Part shown: positions 1-8,425 of the stretch, in pieces
How positions within the stretch are numbered: position 1 is the first letter of the stretch
Layout: each line of letters starts with the position of its first letter
From: Microbacterium oxydans
GTDB taxonomy: Bacteria > Actinomycetota > Actinomycetes > Actinomycetales > Microbacteriaceae
Direction: 5' to 3'
NCBI RefSeq assembly: GCF_000956405.1
Contig: NZ_JYIV01000018.1
Span: 62,001-126,000, forward strand
DNA: 64,000 nt
Notes under the pieces: model-generated
Seen by the model: the letters and a program-made list of their open reading frames with translations, nothing else
What the model was told of the DNA's origin: nothing
Database searches by the model: none
Made by a program: the position numbers and the translations under genes

Positions 1-1420
1 CGGTGAGAGTGTCGTCGACTACATCGGCCGTCGCACGGGCTGCACGGCTGCGACGAAGGACATGGACGAGGCTGCCGCCGCCCTCGGCGACCCGAGGCTC
101 GCGGCTCCGGGCACGGACCCTGCAGACACGTACTCGGTCGCGCTCGATCGGTGGCTGGCGAGCGGTGCCGCCGACCTCGACGAGCGGCTTCCGGCGGTGC
201 TCGCCGACCTCGGACTCGACCTCGGCGATGATCCCGCCGACACGATGATGACATCGCTGTCGGGTGGGCAGGCCGCCCGGGTCGGGCTCGCCGCGCTCCT
301 GCTCTCGCGCTTCGACATCGCGCTGTTGGACGAGCCGACCAACGACCTCGACCTCGACGGTATCGAGCGACTCGAAGCGTTCGTGCAGGGGCTCCGTGGC
401 GGCGCGGTGGTGGTCAGCCACGACCGTGAGTTCCTGGCCCGCTGTGTGACCCGCGTGCTGGAGCTCGACCTGGCGCAGGGCAGCAACAGGGTGTTCGGGG
501 GCGGGTACGACTCGTACCTGGAGGAGCGGGCCACCCTTCGTCGACACGCGCGCGAGAAGTACGACGAGTTCGCCGACAAGAAGGCCGATCTCGTCGCACG
601 GGCTCGCACGCAGCGGGAGTGGTCGAGCCAGGGCGTACGCAACGCGATGAGGAAGTCGCCCGACAACGACAAGATCAAGCGCAAGGCATCTGCCGAGTCC
701 AGCGAGAAGCAGGCGCAGAAGGTGCGTCAGATGGAGAGCAGGATCGCCCGGCTCGAAGAGGTCGAGGAGCCGCGCAAGGAGTGGCAGCTCGAGTTCACGA
801 TCGGCTCGGCACCGCGCTCCAGCTCCGTCGTCTCGACGCTGAGCTCCGCCGTGTTCCGGCAGGGGACGTTCCGGCTCGGCCCGGTGTCGCTGCAGGTCAA
901 CGCGGGGGAGCGGATCGGCATCACCGGACCCAACGGTGCGGGGAAGTCGACGCTGCTGCGCGGACTCCTGGGACGGCAGAATCCCGACGAGGGGACGGCG
1001 AGCCTCGGTGCGAGCGTGCAGATCGGTGAGATCGACCAGGCTCGCGCGCAGCTGACCGGCTCGCAACCTCTCGCGGCGGCATTCGAAGAGCTCGTACCCG
1101 AGATGGCCTCCGGTGACATCCGCACCCTCCTCGCCAAGTTCGGACTCAAGGCCGATCACGTCACTCGCGCGGTCGACGAGCTCTCGCCCGGAGAGCGCAC
1201 CCGCGCAGGACTCGCCCTGCTCCAGGCGCGCGGCGTCAACCTGCTCGTCCTCGATGAGCCGACGAACCACCTCGACCTGCCCGCGATCGAGCAGCTCGAA
1301 CAGGCTCTCGAGTCCTACGAGGGAACACTGTTGCTCGTGACCCATGATCGGCGCATGCTCGCGACGGTGAAGACCGACCGTCACTGGCGCGTGGAGGCGG
1401 GGCAGGTGGTCGAGGCGTGA
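1..1420 (+). CDS. ABC-F family ATP-binding protein, 5' end outside window
   Basis: Two ABC ATPase domains in one soluble chain with no membrane segments, the layout of ABC-F proteins that act on ribosomes (translation factors or antibiotic-resistance types). The frame is open from base 2, so the gene starts upstream and the first Walker A is missing. Visible: the first signature SLSGGQAARVGLA and Walker B with DEPTNDLD; a charged linker near base 640-790; the second Walker A GPNGAGKST, signature ELSPGERTRAGLAL and DEPTNHLDLP. Its stop overlaps the next gene's GTG by four bases (GTGA), so the two are probably cotranslated. Whether it protects ribosomes from a drug cannot be told from sequence. 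Confidence 0.93.
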   Translation, partial: GESVVDYIGRRTGCTAATKDMDEAAAALGDPRLAAPGTDPADTYSVALDRWLASGAADLDERLPAVLADLGLDLGDDPADTMMTSLSGGQAARVGLAALLLSRFDIALLDEPTNDLDLDGIERLEAFVQGLRGGAVVVSHDREFLARCVTRVLELDLAQGSNRVFGGGYDSYLEERATLRRHAREKYDEFADKKADLVARARTQREWSSQGVRNAMRKSPDNDKIKRKASAESSEKQAQKVRQMESRIARLEEVEEPRKEWQLEFTIGSAPRSSSVVSTLSSAVFRQGTFRLGPVSLQVNAGERIGITGPNGAGKSTLLRGLLGRQNPDEGTASLGASVQIGEIDQARAQLTGSQPLAAAFEELVPEMASGDIRTLLAKFGLKADHVTRAVDELSPGERTRAGLALLQARGVNLLVLDEPTNHLDLPAIEQLEQALESYEGTLLLVTHDRRMLATVKTDRHWRVEAGQVVEA

Positions 1421-1971
1421 CGGCCTTGGTGATCGACACCGTTCCTCACGATCGCCTGACCACGAATGATGTGGCACGGCTGCGGGAGCTATTCGACGAG
1501 GAGTATGTCGTGCAGTTCGGCGAGTGGGACCCCGATCAGCCCTACGGCTACGCACCCCACGACCTGCACGTCATCGCCCGACTCGGAAACGACGTGGTGG
1601 GTCATGTCGGATGGGCCCGCCGCACGATCGGCGTCGGCACCGCGGAGGTCGTGATCGCGGGCGTGGGTGGGGTGCTGATCGCTCCGCGTGCACGGGGAGA
1701 AGGGGCGGGCGCGGAGCTCATGGCAGCCGCGGCCGCATCGATGAAGGAGTCCGGGGAGATCGGGTTCGGCTACCTCGGGTGCCGCGAGGAGGTCGCCCCG
1801 TTCTACGCGTCGTGCGGGTGGCAGCGGGTCGCTGCGGTCGAGAAGTTGATCGATCGCATGGGACAGCCCGTGACGCAGCCGGCGGGTCCACCCATCCTGT
1901 TGCTCCCGGTCGGGGCGCCTGTGCATTCGTGGCCGGCAGGTGCGATCGATCTCCGCGGGCGCGCCTGGTAG
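1417..1971 (+). CDS. GNAT acetyltransferase, AAC(2')-like
   Basis: A 184-residue GNAT-fold protein. The acetyl-CoA loop is seen as VLIAPRARGEGAGAELM near residues 88-104. The overall order, including the FYASCGW strand and the C-terminal IDLRGRAW, resembles the mycobacterial aminoglycoside 2'-N-acetyltransferase AAC(2')-I family, whose members end in a similar D-W-R-x-G-D-x-W block. GTG start overlaps the stop of the ABC-F gene, so both lie in one transcript. Aminoglycoside acetylation is possible but the substrate is not shown; many chromosomal members are general N-acetyltransferases. Confidence 0.8.
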   Translation: MTALVIDTVPHDRLTTNDVARLRELFDEEYVVQFGEWDPDQPYGYAPHDLHVIARLGNDVVGHVGWARRTIGVGTAEVVIAGVGGVLIAPRARGEGAGAELMAAAAASMKESGEIGFGYLGCREEVAPFYASCGWQRVAAVEKLIDRMGQPVTQPAGPPILLLPVGAPVHSWPAGAIDLRGRAW

Positions 1972-2130
1972 CCGATCGCGCGGGGAGGACCAGAGGTGTC
2001 GTCGTCTCGGCGACGGCCAGGTCGGGATACGCTGGAGCACGGCGGCTCCGGTCGCGGTCCGGTCGCTGGCGTCCGCCGTGGGCGTTCCGCCTGAGTTCCT
2101 GACCCTGACGGCACGAGGAGATTGACGCCG

Positions 2131-2706
2131 ATGACCGAGACCCAGATCTTCGAGCCCGACGGCCGTGCGATCCCCTTCGTCGACGAGGGCGACGGGCCCG
2201 TCAAGCTGGTCCTGATCCAGGAGCGCGACGTGGCGGCGGATGTGCTCGGCGTCGTGGCGCACTACCTCGCGGAGGAAGCAGGGTTCCACGTGCTGCGGAT
2301 CGGCCACCGCGCCGAGGGCAAGCACGACGAGGTGACGCTGGCTGCGCGGGTCGAAGACGCACTCGCCGTGATCGACCACGTCGGCCTCGGCGACACCTGG
2401 ATCGGCGGACACGGCTTCGGCGGGACGGTGGCGCGTGCCTTCGCGGTCGCACATGCCGACCGTGTGAACGGTCTGGCCCTGCTGGCCGTCGAAGATGACG
2501 CGACGCCGCTCGCGCCCGTGATGCCCGTCCTCATCATCCAGGGCAGCAAGGACATCGAGACACCCGCGGCGAACGGCGAGGAGCTGCAGTCCACGGCCCC
2601 TGAGCGCGCGAGCGTGAAGACCATCGAGGGCGGCGACCACATGTTCCCGATGACCTTCCCGATCGAGACGGCCGTCGTGATCGAGGAGTACCTCGACTGG
2701 GATTGA
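2131..2706 (+). CDS. alpha/beta-hydrolase-like protein lacking the usual nucleophile
   Basis: About 191 residues with alpha/beta-hydrolase features: the elbow region GGHGFGGTVAR, an Asp in QGSKDIETP and a late His in GGDHMFPM. The elbow should read G-x-S-x-G; here the serine position is glycine (GHGFGG where relatives have GHSFGG), so ordinary esterase chemistry is unlikely. The ATG at 2131 has GAGGAG at 2115-2120 at ten bases; a TTG at 2122 is too close to that site. It follows the acetyltransferase by 159 bases and may have its own promoter. It could be a dead paralogue, a binding protein or an enzyme with another nucleophile. Confidence 0.7.
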   Translation: MTETQIFEPDGRAIPFVDEGDGPVKLVLIQERDVAADVLGVVAHYLAEEAGFHVLRIGHRAEGKHDEVTLAARVEDALAVIDHVGLGDTWIGGHGFGGTVARAFAVAHADRVNGLALLAVEDDATPLAPVMPVLIIQGSKDIETPAANGEELQSTAPERASVKTIEGGDHMFPMTFPIETAVVIEEYLDWD

Positions 2707-2721
2707 GGGGCGGGGTCCGCT

Positions 2722-3066
2722 CTAGCGACCCTGCCGCTTCTTGTACGGCTTCGGCTGGCCCTTGACCGCGGGAGCACGTCCCTTGCCCTTCGAGGCCTTG
2801 GCCTTGCCCCCGGCGGGGGCGGGGGTGCTGCGAACCGGCTCGGGTGCCGCCGCGACTTCTGCACGTGCCTCCACGAGCAGCAGCTCACCGACGGGGGTCA
2901 GTCGCGTCGGACCTTCGCGGTGGACGATCGGGTGGCCCACCTCGGCTTCGAGCTTGTCGATCGAGGTGTAGAGGGAGGCGAGCGGGATTCCGAGCTTGTC
3001 TGCCGCGCGGGGGAAATGCAGTTCATCCGCCAGGACGACGAAGCGACGGAGCAAGGAGATCTTCAC
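2722..3066 (-). CDS. LysR-type HTH domain-only protein
   Basis: A 114-residue protein starting at GTG. Residues 1-60 are a LysR-type winged helix: SLLRRFVVLADELHFPRAA followed by IPLASLYTSIDKLEAEVG and the wing RLTPVGELLL. No substrate-binding domain follows; the chain ends in a Lys/Arg/Ala/Pro-rich tail (KAKASKGKGRAPAVKGQ). Short LysR-domain proteins with basic tails occur in Microbacteriaceae. It is convergent with the hydrolase-like gene, 15 bases away. Probable DNA-binding protein; without an effector domain it may be architectural rather than ligand-responsive. Confidence 0.75.
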   Translation of the reverse strand: MKISLLRRFVVLADELHFPRAADKLGIPLASLYTSIDKLEAEVGHPIVHREGPTRLTPVGELLLVEARAEVAAAPEPVRSTPAPAGGKAKASKGKGRAPAVKGQPKPYKKRQGR

Positions 3067-3172
3067 GGAAGCCTTTCGCGGGTCCGCACGGGTTTGCGGA
3101 CTGCTTCCAGGGTACGTGTCCCGACAGACGGATGCCGCGACCGAGTCGGCCGCGGCATCCGGAATCCTTCGG

Positions 3173-3472
3173 TCAGGCGACCTGTGGGGTGACGGCGAAC
3201 GACACGGAGCCTTCGTCGTCCACGCCGGCGTCGAGGATCTTGTCGTCGAGAGCGGCGACCGCCGACTCGTCGAGGAACAGTCGGGTGCCGGCGACCTCCA
3301 CGACCTGATCCTGCGGCTCGGGGTCGGCGGCGACGAGCACGGCGAGGCGTGCGCCGCCCTCCGCGTTCTGCGGCTCCGTCGAGTGGATGCGGAGCCCGGC
3401 ATCCGGGGCGTCGGTCTGACGGCTCACCAGAGTCGTCACGATGGCGGAGGCGTTGTCGGTGAGGGTGAGCAC
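3173..3472 (-). CDS. HesB/IscA-like protein without cluster cysteines
   Basis: A 99-residue protein beginning LTLTDNASAIVTTLVSR, the start of the HesB/IscA (A-type Fe-S carrier) fold, with the later strands GLRIHSTE and DQVVEVAGTRLFLDE. The three cysteines that hold the Fe-S cluster in IscA are absent, as in many actinobacterial paralogues annotated as HesB-like. The GTG at 3472 is chosen because AAGGAG sits six bases upstream; a GTG at 3502 in the same frame has no such site. A role in Fe-S assembly is doubtful given the missing ligands. Confidence 0.78.
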   Translation of the reverse strand: MLTLTDNASAIVTTLVSRQTDAPDAGLRIHSTEPQNAEGGARLAVLVAADPEPQDQVVEVAGTRLFLDESAVAALDDKILDAGVDDEGSVSFAVTPQVA

Positions 3473-3579
3473 GAGACTCTCCTTCCGGTTGGGGCATGCC
3501 ACGGTCGCGACATGTCCGGGCTACGATGCCGGACCACGGAGTCGGTCTCAACCCCCTTGCGGGGATTCGGAGGAGGCTC

Positions 3580-4110
3580 TTACCCTGCTCGCAGGTTCTT
3601 GCGCAGAAACACCTGTGCGGTGCCGTCGCCGTCGGGTACACGCTCGTGTTCCCGGTACCCGCATGATTCGTAGAGGCGGATGTTCGCCTCACTCAGGCTC
3701 CCGGTGAACAGTTCGGCGACGTCGGCGTCCGAGGCCTTCTCGGCGCTCTCCAGCAGCAGGCGGCCGATTCCCTCGCCCTGCATGTCCGGCGCGATCGCGA
3801 TCCTGCCGATCAGCAGCAGCCCGTCCTTCTCCACGTAACGGATCGCACCCACGAGCCGCCCGTCGACGCGGGCGGTGAGCCCGGACTCGGACCGGAGCTC
3901 CGCTTCCAGCTCGGGGAGGGTCTGCGTCAGCGGCGGCATGTCGACGCTTCCGTAGATCGCGGCCTCCGACACGAACGCAGCCCGTTGCACGGTCAGCACC
4001 TCGCCGGCGTCGCGGTCGCTGATGGGGGAGATGACGATCTCCTCCCGCTCTGCGGGCTGGTCAGGATGGCGATCTTCGTTCACGATGTCTGCGTCACTCA
4101 CTCGAGTCAC
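3580..4110 (-). CDS. GNAT family N-acetyltransferase
   Basis: About 176 residues. The GNAT core is clear: IGRIAIAPDMQGEGIGRLL gives motif A with the Q/R-x-x-G-x-G/A acetyl-CoA loop, and the end NIRLYESCGYREHERV is the usual motif B. The first 25 residues are acidic and poorly conserved, so the real start may be internal; the GTG at 4110 is the longest choice. It stands alone between two genes read outward. Substrate unknown. Confidence 0.82.
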   Translation of the reverse strand: MTRVSDADIVNEDRHPDQPAEREEIVISPISDRDAGEVLTVQRAAFVSEAAIYGSVDMPPLTQTLPELEAELRSESGLTARVDGRLVGAIRYVEKDGLLLIGRIAIAPDMQGEGIGRLLLESAEKASDADVAELFTGSLSEANIRLYESCGYREHERVPDGDGTAQVFLRKNLRAG

Positions 4111-4192
4111 ATTCCGGTGTGAGCCCCCACGGTGTCAACCCCCTCGCTGCGGACGACGGCCAGCGCTAGCGTCGCGATCAGGAGGTCACACC

Positions 4193-4738
4193 ATGGCTGA
4201 AAGCACAACGACCAAGAAGACCGGCGGCTCGACGAAGGGCGCGGTCAAGACGACCAGGCAACAGAACGCGGAGAAGGGCTTCACCGCCTCGACCACGCTC
4301 GCGAAGAACCTGCAGGCGGTGCTCGTCGACCTGCTGGACCTCGCGATCCAGGGCAAGCAGGCCCATTGGAACGTCGTGGGGCGCAACTTCCGTGACACCC
4401 ATCGCCAGCTCGACGAGATCATCGACGACGCACGCACCTTCAGCGACACGATCGCCGAGCGCATGCGCGCCCTGCACGCCGTGCCGGACGGACGGAGCGC
4501 CACGATCGCGAAGACCTCGTCGCTTCCGGAGTTCCCGGCAGGAGAGGTGTCCACCACCGAGACGATCGACCTGGTCACCGCGCGCCTCGAGGCGGCGGTC
4601 GGTACGGCTCGCGACGTGCACGATGCCGTCGACGAAGAGGACCCGACGTCGGCAGACCTGCTGCACGCGATCATCGAGCGACTCGAGCAGTTCGCCTGGA
4701 TGGTCAGCGCGGAGAATCGCAGCCCGGCGGGCCGCTGA
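4193..4738 (+). CDS. dps: Dps-type DNA-protecting ferritin
   Basis: 181 residues; ATG with AGGAGG at 4180-4185. After a Lys/Thr-rich tail of about 30 residues, the Dps signature QGKQAHWNVVGRNF is followed by THRQLDEIIDD, supplying the His, Asp and Glu residues of the inter-subunit ferroxidase site. The C-terminal helix LLHAIIERLEQFAWMVSA is also typical. Dps dodecamers oxidise and store iron and bind DNA in stress or stationary phase; the basic N-terminal tail is the likely DNA contact. It is not in an operon; regulation is not visible. Confidence 0.93.
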   Translation: MAESTTTKKTGGSTKGAVKTTRQQNAEKGFTASTTLAKNLQAVLVDLLDLAIQGKQAHWNVVGRNFRDTHRQLDEIIDDARTFSDTIAERMRALHAVPDGRSATIAKTSSLPEFPAGEVSTTETIDLVTARLEAAVGTARDVHDAVDEEDPTSADLLHAIIERLEQFAWMVSAENRSPAGR

Positions 4739-4765
4739 GCGCCCTCTCACCCGCGAACCGCGCCG

Positions 4766-5293
4766 TCATTCCAGCCCGGCCCCGCGGGTGAGAGGCCTCC
4801 CGCGCATGACTCGGGGGAGGGCCACCCACAGAGACGCGACCAGAACGAGCGCCGCGAAGAGGGCGATCACGCCGGCTGTGCGGTTCACCGTGAAGTCGAC
4901 GATCAGAGTGGTGACCCCGACGGTCAACGCACCGATCACGACCAGGTCGATGCGGACGATCCGGGCGGCGATGCGCACGAGATCGGGTTTGCGACGACGG
5001 CCGAACAGCGCCCTGTGCATGCCGACCGGTGCGAGGGCCAAGATCGTCGCGACGGCTGCGAGAGCGACGAGGACGACGTACAGGTCGCGCTGGAGCTCGT
5101 CCATGTCGGTGAACCGTGGCTGGAAGGCGACAGCCAGGAGGAAGCCCGTGAGGATCTGGGTGCCGGTCTGCATGACCCGCAGCTCCTGCAGCAGCTCGTC
5201 CCAGTTGCGATCCGCCCGCTCGTTCGCGGTCTCATCCCGTCCGTCCACGCGGTCGTCGCGCTCGTGCTCGCCACCCGAAGGCTCTGATGTCAT
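4766..5293 (-). CDS. four-helix membrane protein (DUF6328-like)
   Basis: 175 residues with an acidic, Arg/Asp-rich cytoplasmic start (about 30 residues), then NWDELLQELRVMQTGTQILTGFLL and four hydrophobic helices, the last ending in ALPRVMRGRPLTRG. The ELRV.QTG.QIL.GFLL block is the hallmark of a small actinobacterial membrane family (DUF6328 as I recall it). Function is unknown. Convergent with dps, 27 bases away. The ATG at 5293 is preferred over longer in-frame options whose translation looks non-coding. Confidence 0.75.
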   Translation of the reverse strand: MTSEPSGGEHERDDRVDGRDETANERADRNWDELLQELRVMQTGTQILTGFLLAVAFQPRFTDMDELQRDLYVVLVALAAVATILALAPVGMHRALFGRRRKPDLVRIAARIVRIDLVVIGALTVGVTTLIVDFTVNRTAGVIALFAALVLVASLWVALPRVMRGRPLTRGAGLE

Positions 5294-5362
5294 GCTCTCA
5301 GTGTGGATTTCCCGCACGGGCGCTGTCCAGCGGCTTGCATCCCCCGAACGAAGGAGGGCATG

Positions 5363-5590
5363 ATGACGCTCCCACCGATCCGCGACTGGTGGCCTGAGCT
5401 CTCGCAGGACGGGCGTCGAGCGGTGGTCGACAGCGATACGCCTCATCTCGACGATGCGGTGCGCGAAGAGATCCGTGTGATCACCGGTGCCGTGGTCGGC
5501 ATGGTGGAGTCTCTGAGCGACTCGGACCTCTCCTACGCGCGAGCGCACATCGAGGACGAGGACGGAGGTCAGGGAGTGGGCGTGTCCTGA
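5363..5590 (+). CDS. small conserved-looking protein, 75 residues
   Basis: Starts MTLPPIRDWWPELSQDGRRA and has no membrane segment; acidic, helical-looking middle (DDAVREEIRVITGAVV) and an acidic tail. AAGGAGG at 5351-5357 fits the ATG at 5363 better than the ATG three bases before. The 3' end overlaps the convergent acyltransferase gene by 22 bases. No family is recognised; this kind of small protein recurs in Microbacterium genomes, but its role is unknown. Confidence 0.6.
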   Translation: MTLPPIRDWWPELSQDGRRAVVDSDTPHLDDAVREEIRVITGAVVGMVESLSDSDLSYARAHIEDEDGGQGVGVS

Positions 5591-6180
5591 GGAGCGTCGG
5601 GTTCGGCGATCGTGGAGACTTCCTCGCGCAGGCGCGGCTCGGTGCGGCGTTCGGGTCGCACCCCGGCCTTGTCGGCATAGAACGCGCGGATCCGGTCCAT
5701 GTCGGCCGCGACGTCTCCGGTCAGATCGATCGTCGGCCCGAGGCCGGTGGTCATGGTGGTCCGGTCCACGAAGCCGAGGGTGACCGGCAGGCCCGTCTCG
5801 CGAGCGATCCGGTAGAAGCCCGACTTCCAGTAGTCGTTGCCCCCGCGCGTTCCATCGGGCGTGACGACGAGGCCGAAAACGGTTCCGTCGTGCACCTGTC
5901 CCACGACGTCCTTCACCACGCGAGCCGGATCGTCCCTGTCGACGGGGATCCCGCCGAGCCGCCGCATGATCGGACCGCGCCAACCGCGGAAGAGGCTCTT
6001 CTTCCCGAGCCAGTGCACGCTGATGTCGAGCTTCCATGCGATGGCGAGCATCAGCACGAAGTCCCAGTTCGACGTATGGGGCGCTCCGACGAGCACGGTG
6101 GGGCGCGTCGGCGCCGCTTCGCTCACGAGCTTCCATCTGCTGAACGCCCAGAACACGCGGGCGAGGAGTCGTTTGAGCAT
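5569..6180 (-). CDS. PlsC-type 1-acylglycerol-3-phosphate acyltransferase family
   Basis: 203 residues. The acyltransferase motif H-x4-D is present as PHTSNWDF near residue 35. A later block TPDGTRGGNDYWKSGFYRIA replaces the usual EGTR with DGTR, the version seen in a bacterial glycerol acyltransferase subgroup. One hydrophobic helix lies just after the first motif. The family moves acyl chains onto lysophosphatidate or related lipids at the inner face of the membrane. ATG start; divergent from the tiny gene at 6276. Confidence 0.85.
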   Translation of the reverse strand: MLKRLLARVFWAFSRWKLVSEAAPTRPTVLVGAPHTSNWDFVLMLAIAWKLDISVHWLGKKSLFRGWRGPIMRRLGGIPVDRDDPARVVKDVVGQVHDGTVFGLVVTPDGTRGGNDYWKSGFYRIARETGLPVTLGFVDRTTMTTGLGPTIDLTGDVAADMDRIRAFYADKAGVRPERRTEPRLREEVSTIAEPDAPQDTPTP

Positions 6181-6275
6181 GGATCAACCGTAGGGGAGAA
6201 CGGCTGTCGATCTGCTGTCGACGTCCCGGGGATGGCTTCGACGCCACCTGCTCCGGGCAGGCGTACGATCGAGGG

Positions 6276-6422
6276 ATGAAGAAAACGCAGCAGGACTCCA
6301 TGCAGCAGGAAGCGCCCGTCGGGCTGCAGCCGCTCCTGGAGTCTCTGAACCTGCTCGAGGGCGAGGCAGCCGGCTCCTGCAGCAATGGCGTCTGCCAGTT
6401 TCCCGCCCCGAAGAGCGAGTAA
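6276..6422 (+). CDS. 48-residue protein with paired cysteines
   Basis: An ORF too short for routine calling: starts MKKTQQDSMQQEAPVGL, continues with a leucine-rich helix (LLESLNLLEGEA) and ends SCSNGVCQFPAPKSE. GAGGG directly precedes the ATG, and TACGAT lies a few bases before it, so it may be read from a very short leader. The two cysteines (C-x4-C) and codon usage argue for a real gene. No maturation enzyme lies next to it, so a modified-peptide role is not supported. It is convergent with the exporter remnant. Confidence 0.5.
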   Translation: MKKTQQDSMQQEAPVGLQPLLESLNLLEGEAAGSCSNGVCQFPAPKSE

Positions 6423-6456
6423 CCGACAGACGCCATCGCCGACTGCCTCCGGGCGG

Positions 6457-7749
6457 TCAGTGTCCGCCGTGGAACCCTTCGCCCGCGTCATCGGAGGGCT
6501 TGCGGACGAACGGGCTGAGCGCAACAGTCGCCAGCGAGATGATCGCCGCGATGAGGAACGCCATGCGCGCGCCGGGCGCTCCGGCGACCGCCGTGGTCAG
6601 CCCTTCCTGCTCGCCCGCATGCAGGATCGACGAGTAGGTCACCAGCAGCAGAGCCACACCCGCAGCGCCGCCGACCTGCTGCAGTGTGTTCAGCACCGCC
6701 GAACCGTGCGAGTACAGCGACCGCGGGAGCGAACCCAGCGATGCCGAGAACAGCGGGGTGAACGACATCGCGAGTCCGACCGACATGACGGCCTGCACGA
6801 TGATGAGCACCCACCACACGGTGTGCTCACCGACGGTCGAGTAGAAGAACAGCGACGCCGACACCATGATCGTGCCGGGGATGAGCAGCGGGCGGGTGCC
6901 GCGCGCATCGTAGACACGACCCATGACCGGTCCGAGCAGACCCATCAGCAGCGAACCTGGGAGCAGGATCAGGCCGGACTGCAGCGGGTTGAGCCCTGCC
7001 ACGTTCTGCAGGTACTGCGGCAGCAGGGTCAGCGTGCCGAACATCGACAGCGCCAGGATCGACATGATGATCACGGACAGGGTGAAGTTGCTGGAGCGGA
7101 ACACGCGCAGGTCGAGCAGAGCGTCGTCGATGCGCTGCAGCACGAGCTGACGCCACACGAAGAGGCCGAGCGACACAGCACCGACGACGAGGGAGATGAT
7201 CCCTGCGGTCTCGCCGGATCCGCCCTCGCCGCCGAACTGGCTGAGACCGAACACGATCCCGCCGAACCCGAGAGCCGCGAGCGGGATCGAGAGCACGTCG
7301 AGCGGCACGGACCGTGTCTCACCCAGGTTCGTCATCCACTTCACACCCATGAAGAGGGCGATGAGCGAGATGGGGAGGATGATCCCGAAGAGTGCGCGCC
7401 AGCTGGCGAGCTCGAGCACGGCTCCGGCGAGGGTCGGGCCGATCGCGGGAGCGAGCGAGATGACGAGACCGACGCGGCCCATCATGCGACCGCGGGACTG
7501 CGGCGGCACGACGTTCATGATCGTGGTCATCAGCAGCGGCATCATGATGCCGGTGCCGGCCGCCTGGATGACACGGCCGACGAGCAGCACGGCGAAGCCG
7601 GGTGCGACGAGAGCGACGAGCGTGCCGAGGGAGAACGCGATCATCGCGGCGATGAAGACCTGGCGCGTCGTGAACCGCTGCAGGATGAACCCGGTCGTGG
7701 GGATGACCACGGCCATGGTGAGCATGAAAGCATTGACGTTACTAGCCAT
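6457..7749 (-). pseudogene. DHA2-family drug exporter, 3' remnant cut by the element
   Basis: The C-terminal part of a 14-helix major facilitator, from MAVVIPTTGFILQRF (after helix 1) to VRKPSDDAGEGFHGGH. The first helix and about 70 residues are missing. The frame crosses the element junction near 7721, so its first residues (MASNVNAF from ATG 7749) are encoded by element DNA. The missing start lies at 54622-54864 and ends in WLTSAFMLT, which joins in frame to MAVVIP here. DHA2 proteins expel drugs by proton antiport; without helix 1 this product is unlikely to work. A weak start at ATG 7749 could still give a truncated protein. Confidence 0.93.
7713..7745. other. attL-type junction of the element
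   Basis: Left boundary. AGCATGAA at 7721-7728 is repeated directly at 54650-54657. Element-side arm CGTTACTAG lies at 7737-7745, fourteen bases from the AG at 7721-7722, and mirrors the arm CTAGTAACG at 54627-54635. The host side is exporter coding sequence. AG is the predicted crossover dinucleotide for a serine integrase. Confidence 0.85.
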
Positions 7750-8425
7750 CTTACGGGTGTTTGCGGATCGCTGCACAGCGGAGCGAGCGAGTCGCCGCGC
7801 ACCGTTCGGGCTTAGGGCTCGCAGGCAAGGCGGGCGAAGTCAGTACTGGTCAAGATATGGGAAGGAACGTGCGGGCGATCTCCAGACCTCGTATGGGCGA
7901 TTTTCGCGTTGCCAGAATCGTTCGAATAGTCAAGGGGTGATCTGTCCCGGAATGCGCTGAGTGCGATTGTTCAGGCCACCCGGAGCGTTCGCCGATTCGT
8001 GGAACGAAGGCCGACCCCGTCGCCAACTAGACATCCGCGTGGTCGCAGTGGTCCGCTGCGTCTGAAGGCTTCTCGACGATGCTTGCCGAAGGGCGCCCGG
8101 ATGGGGCGACCTACTCGCGTGAGCGCATGCAACTGTGGCATCGCGTTCGACGAGAGTTCGTCGACCGAGGATGCTGAAAGCGCGGCACCGGATCATCAAT
8201 GAACCGGTGCAGCGTCGGTAGGGGGATTCGGATCGTGGGTTCGACTTCACGCCTAGCCGCAGTTCTCGTAGCGCGCGGTCGGACGATCTCCCGGGGAACA
8301 ACTTCGTTGTCGTTCGACCTCTGGTTCCGAGTCGCCTAACCGGGCAGGCCCGGATCATGATTCATGCTCGGGATGAGGACGCGCGCTCGAAGTGCATCAC
8401 CCTTCGGACGCGCGCCCATCGGTAA
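7750..8425. other. left-end intergenic region of the element
   Basis: About 675 bases with no ORF that looks coding; the longest candidates are Arg/Ser/Thr-rich translations without family features. A short hairpin with arms GCACCGG (8185-8191) and CCGGTGC (8204-8210) is present. The stretch may hold integrase accessory sites, or the end of the early transcript that runs leftward from 15393. Confidence 0.5.

Noticed and set aside
6385..7815. 476-residue plus-strand frame opposite the exporter remnant
   Set aside because: Its His/Glu/Arg/Asp-rich translation is typical of the antisense of a membrane protein gene with high GC.
7930..8358. 142-residue minus-strand frame in the left-end gap
   Set aside because: Composition (Arg, Ser, Thr) and lack of a start site suggest non-coding DNA.
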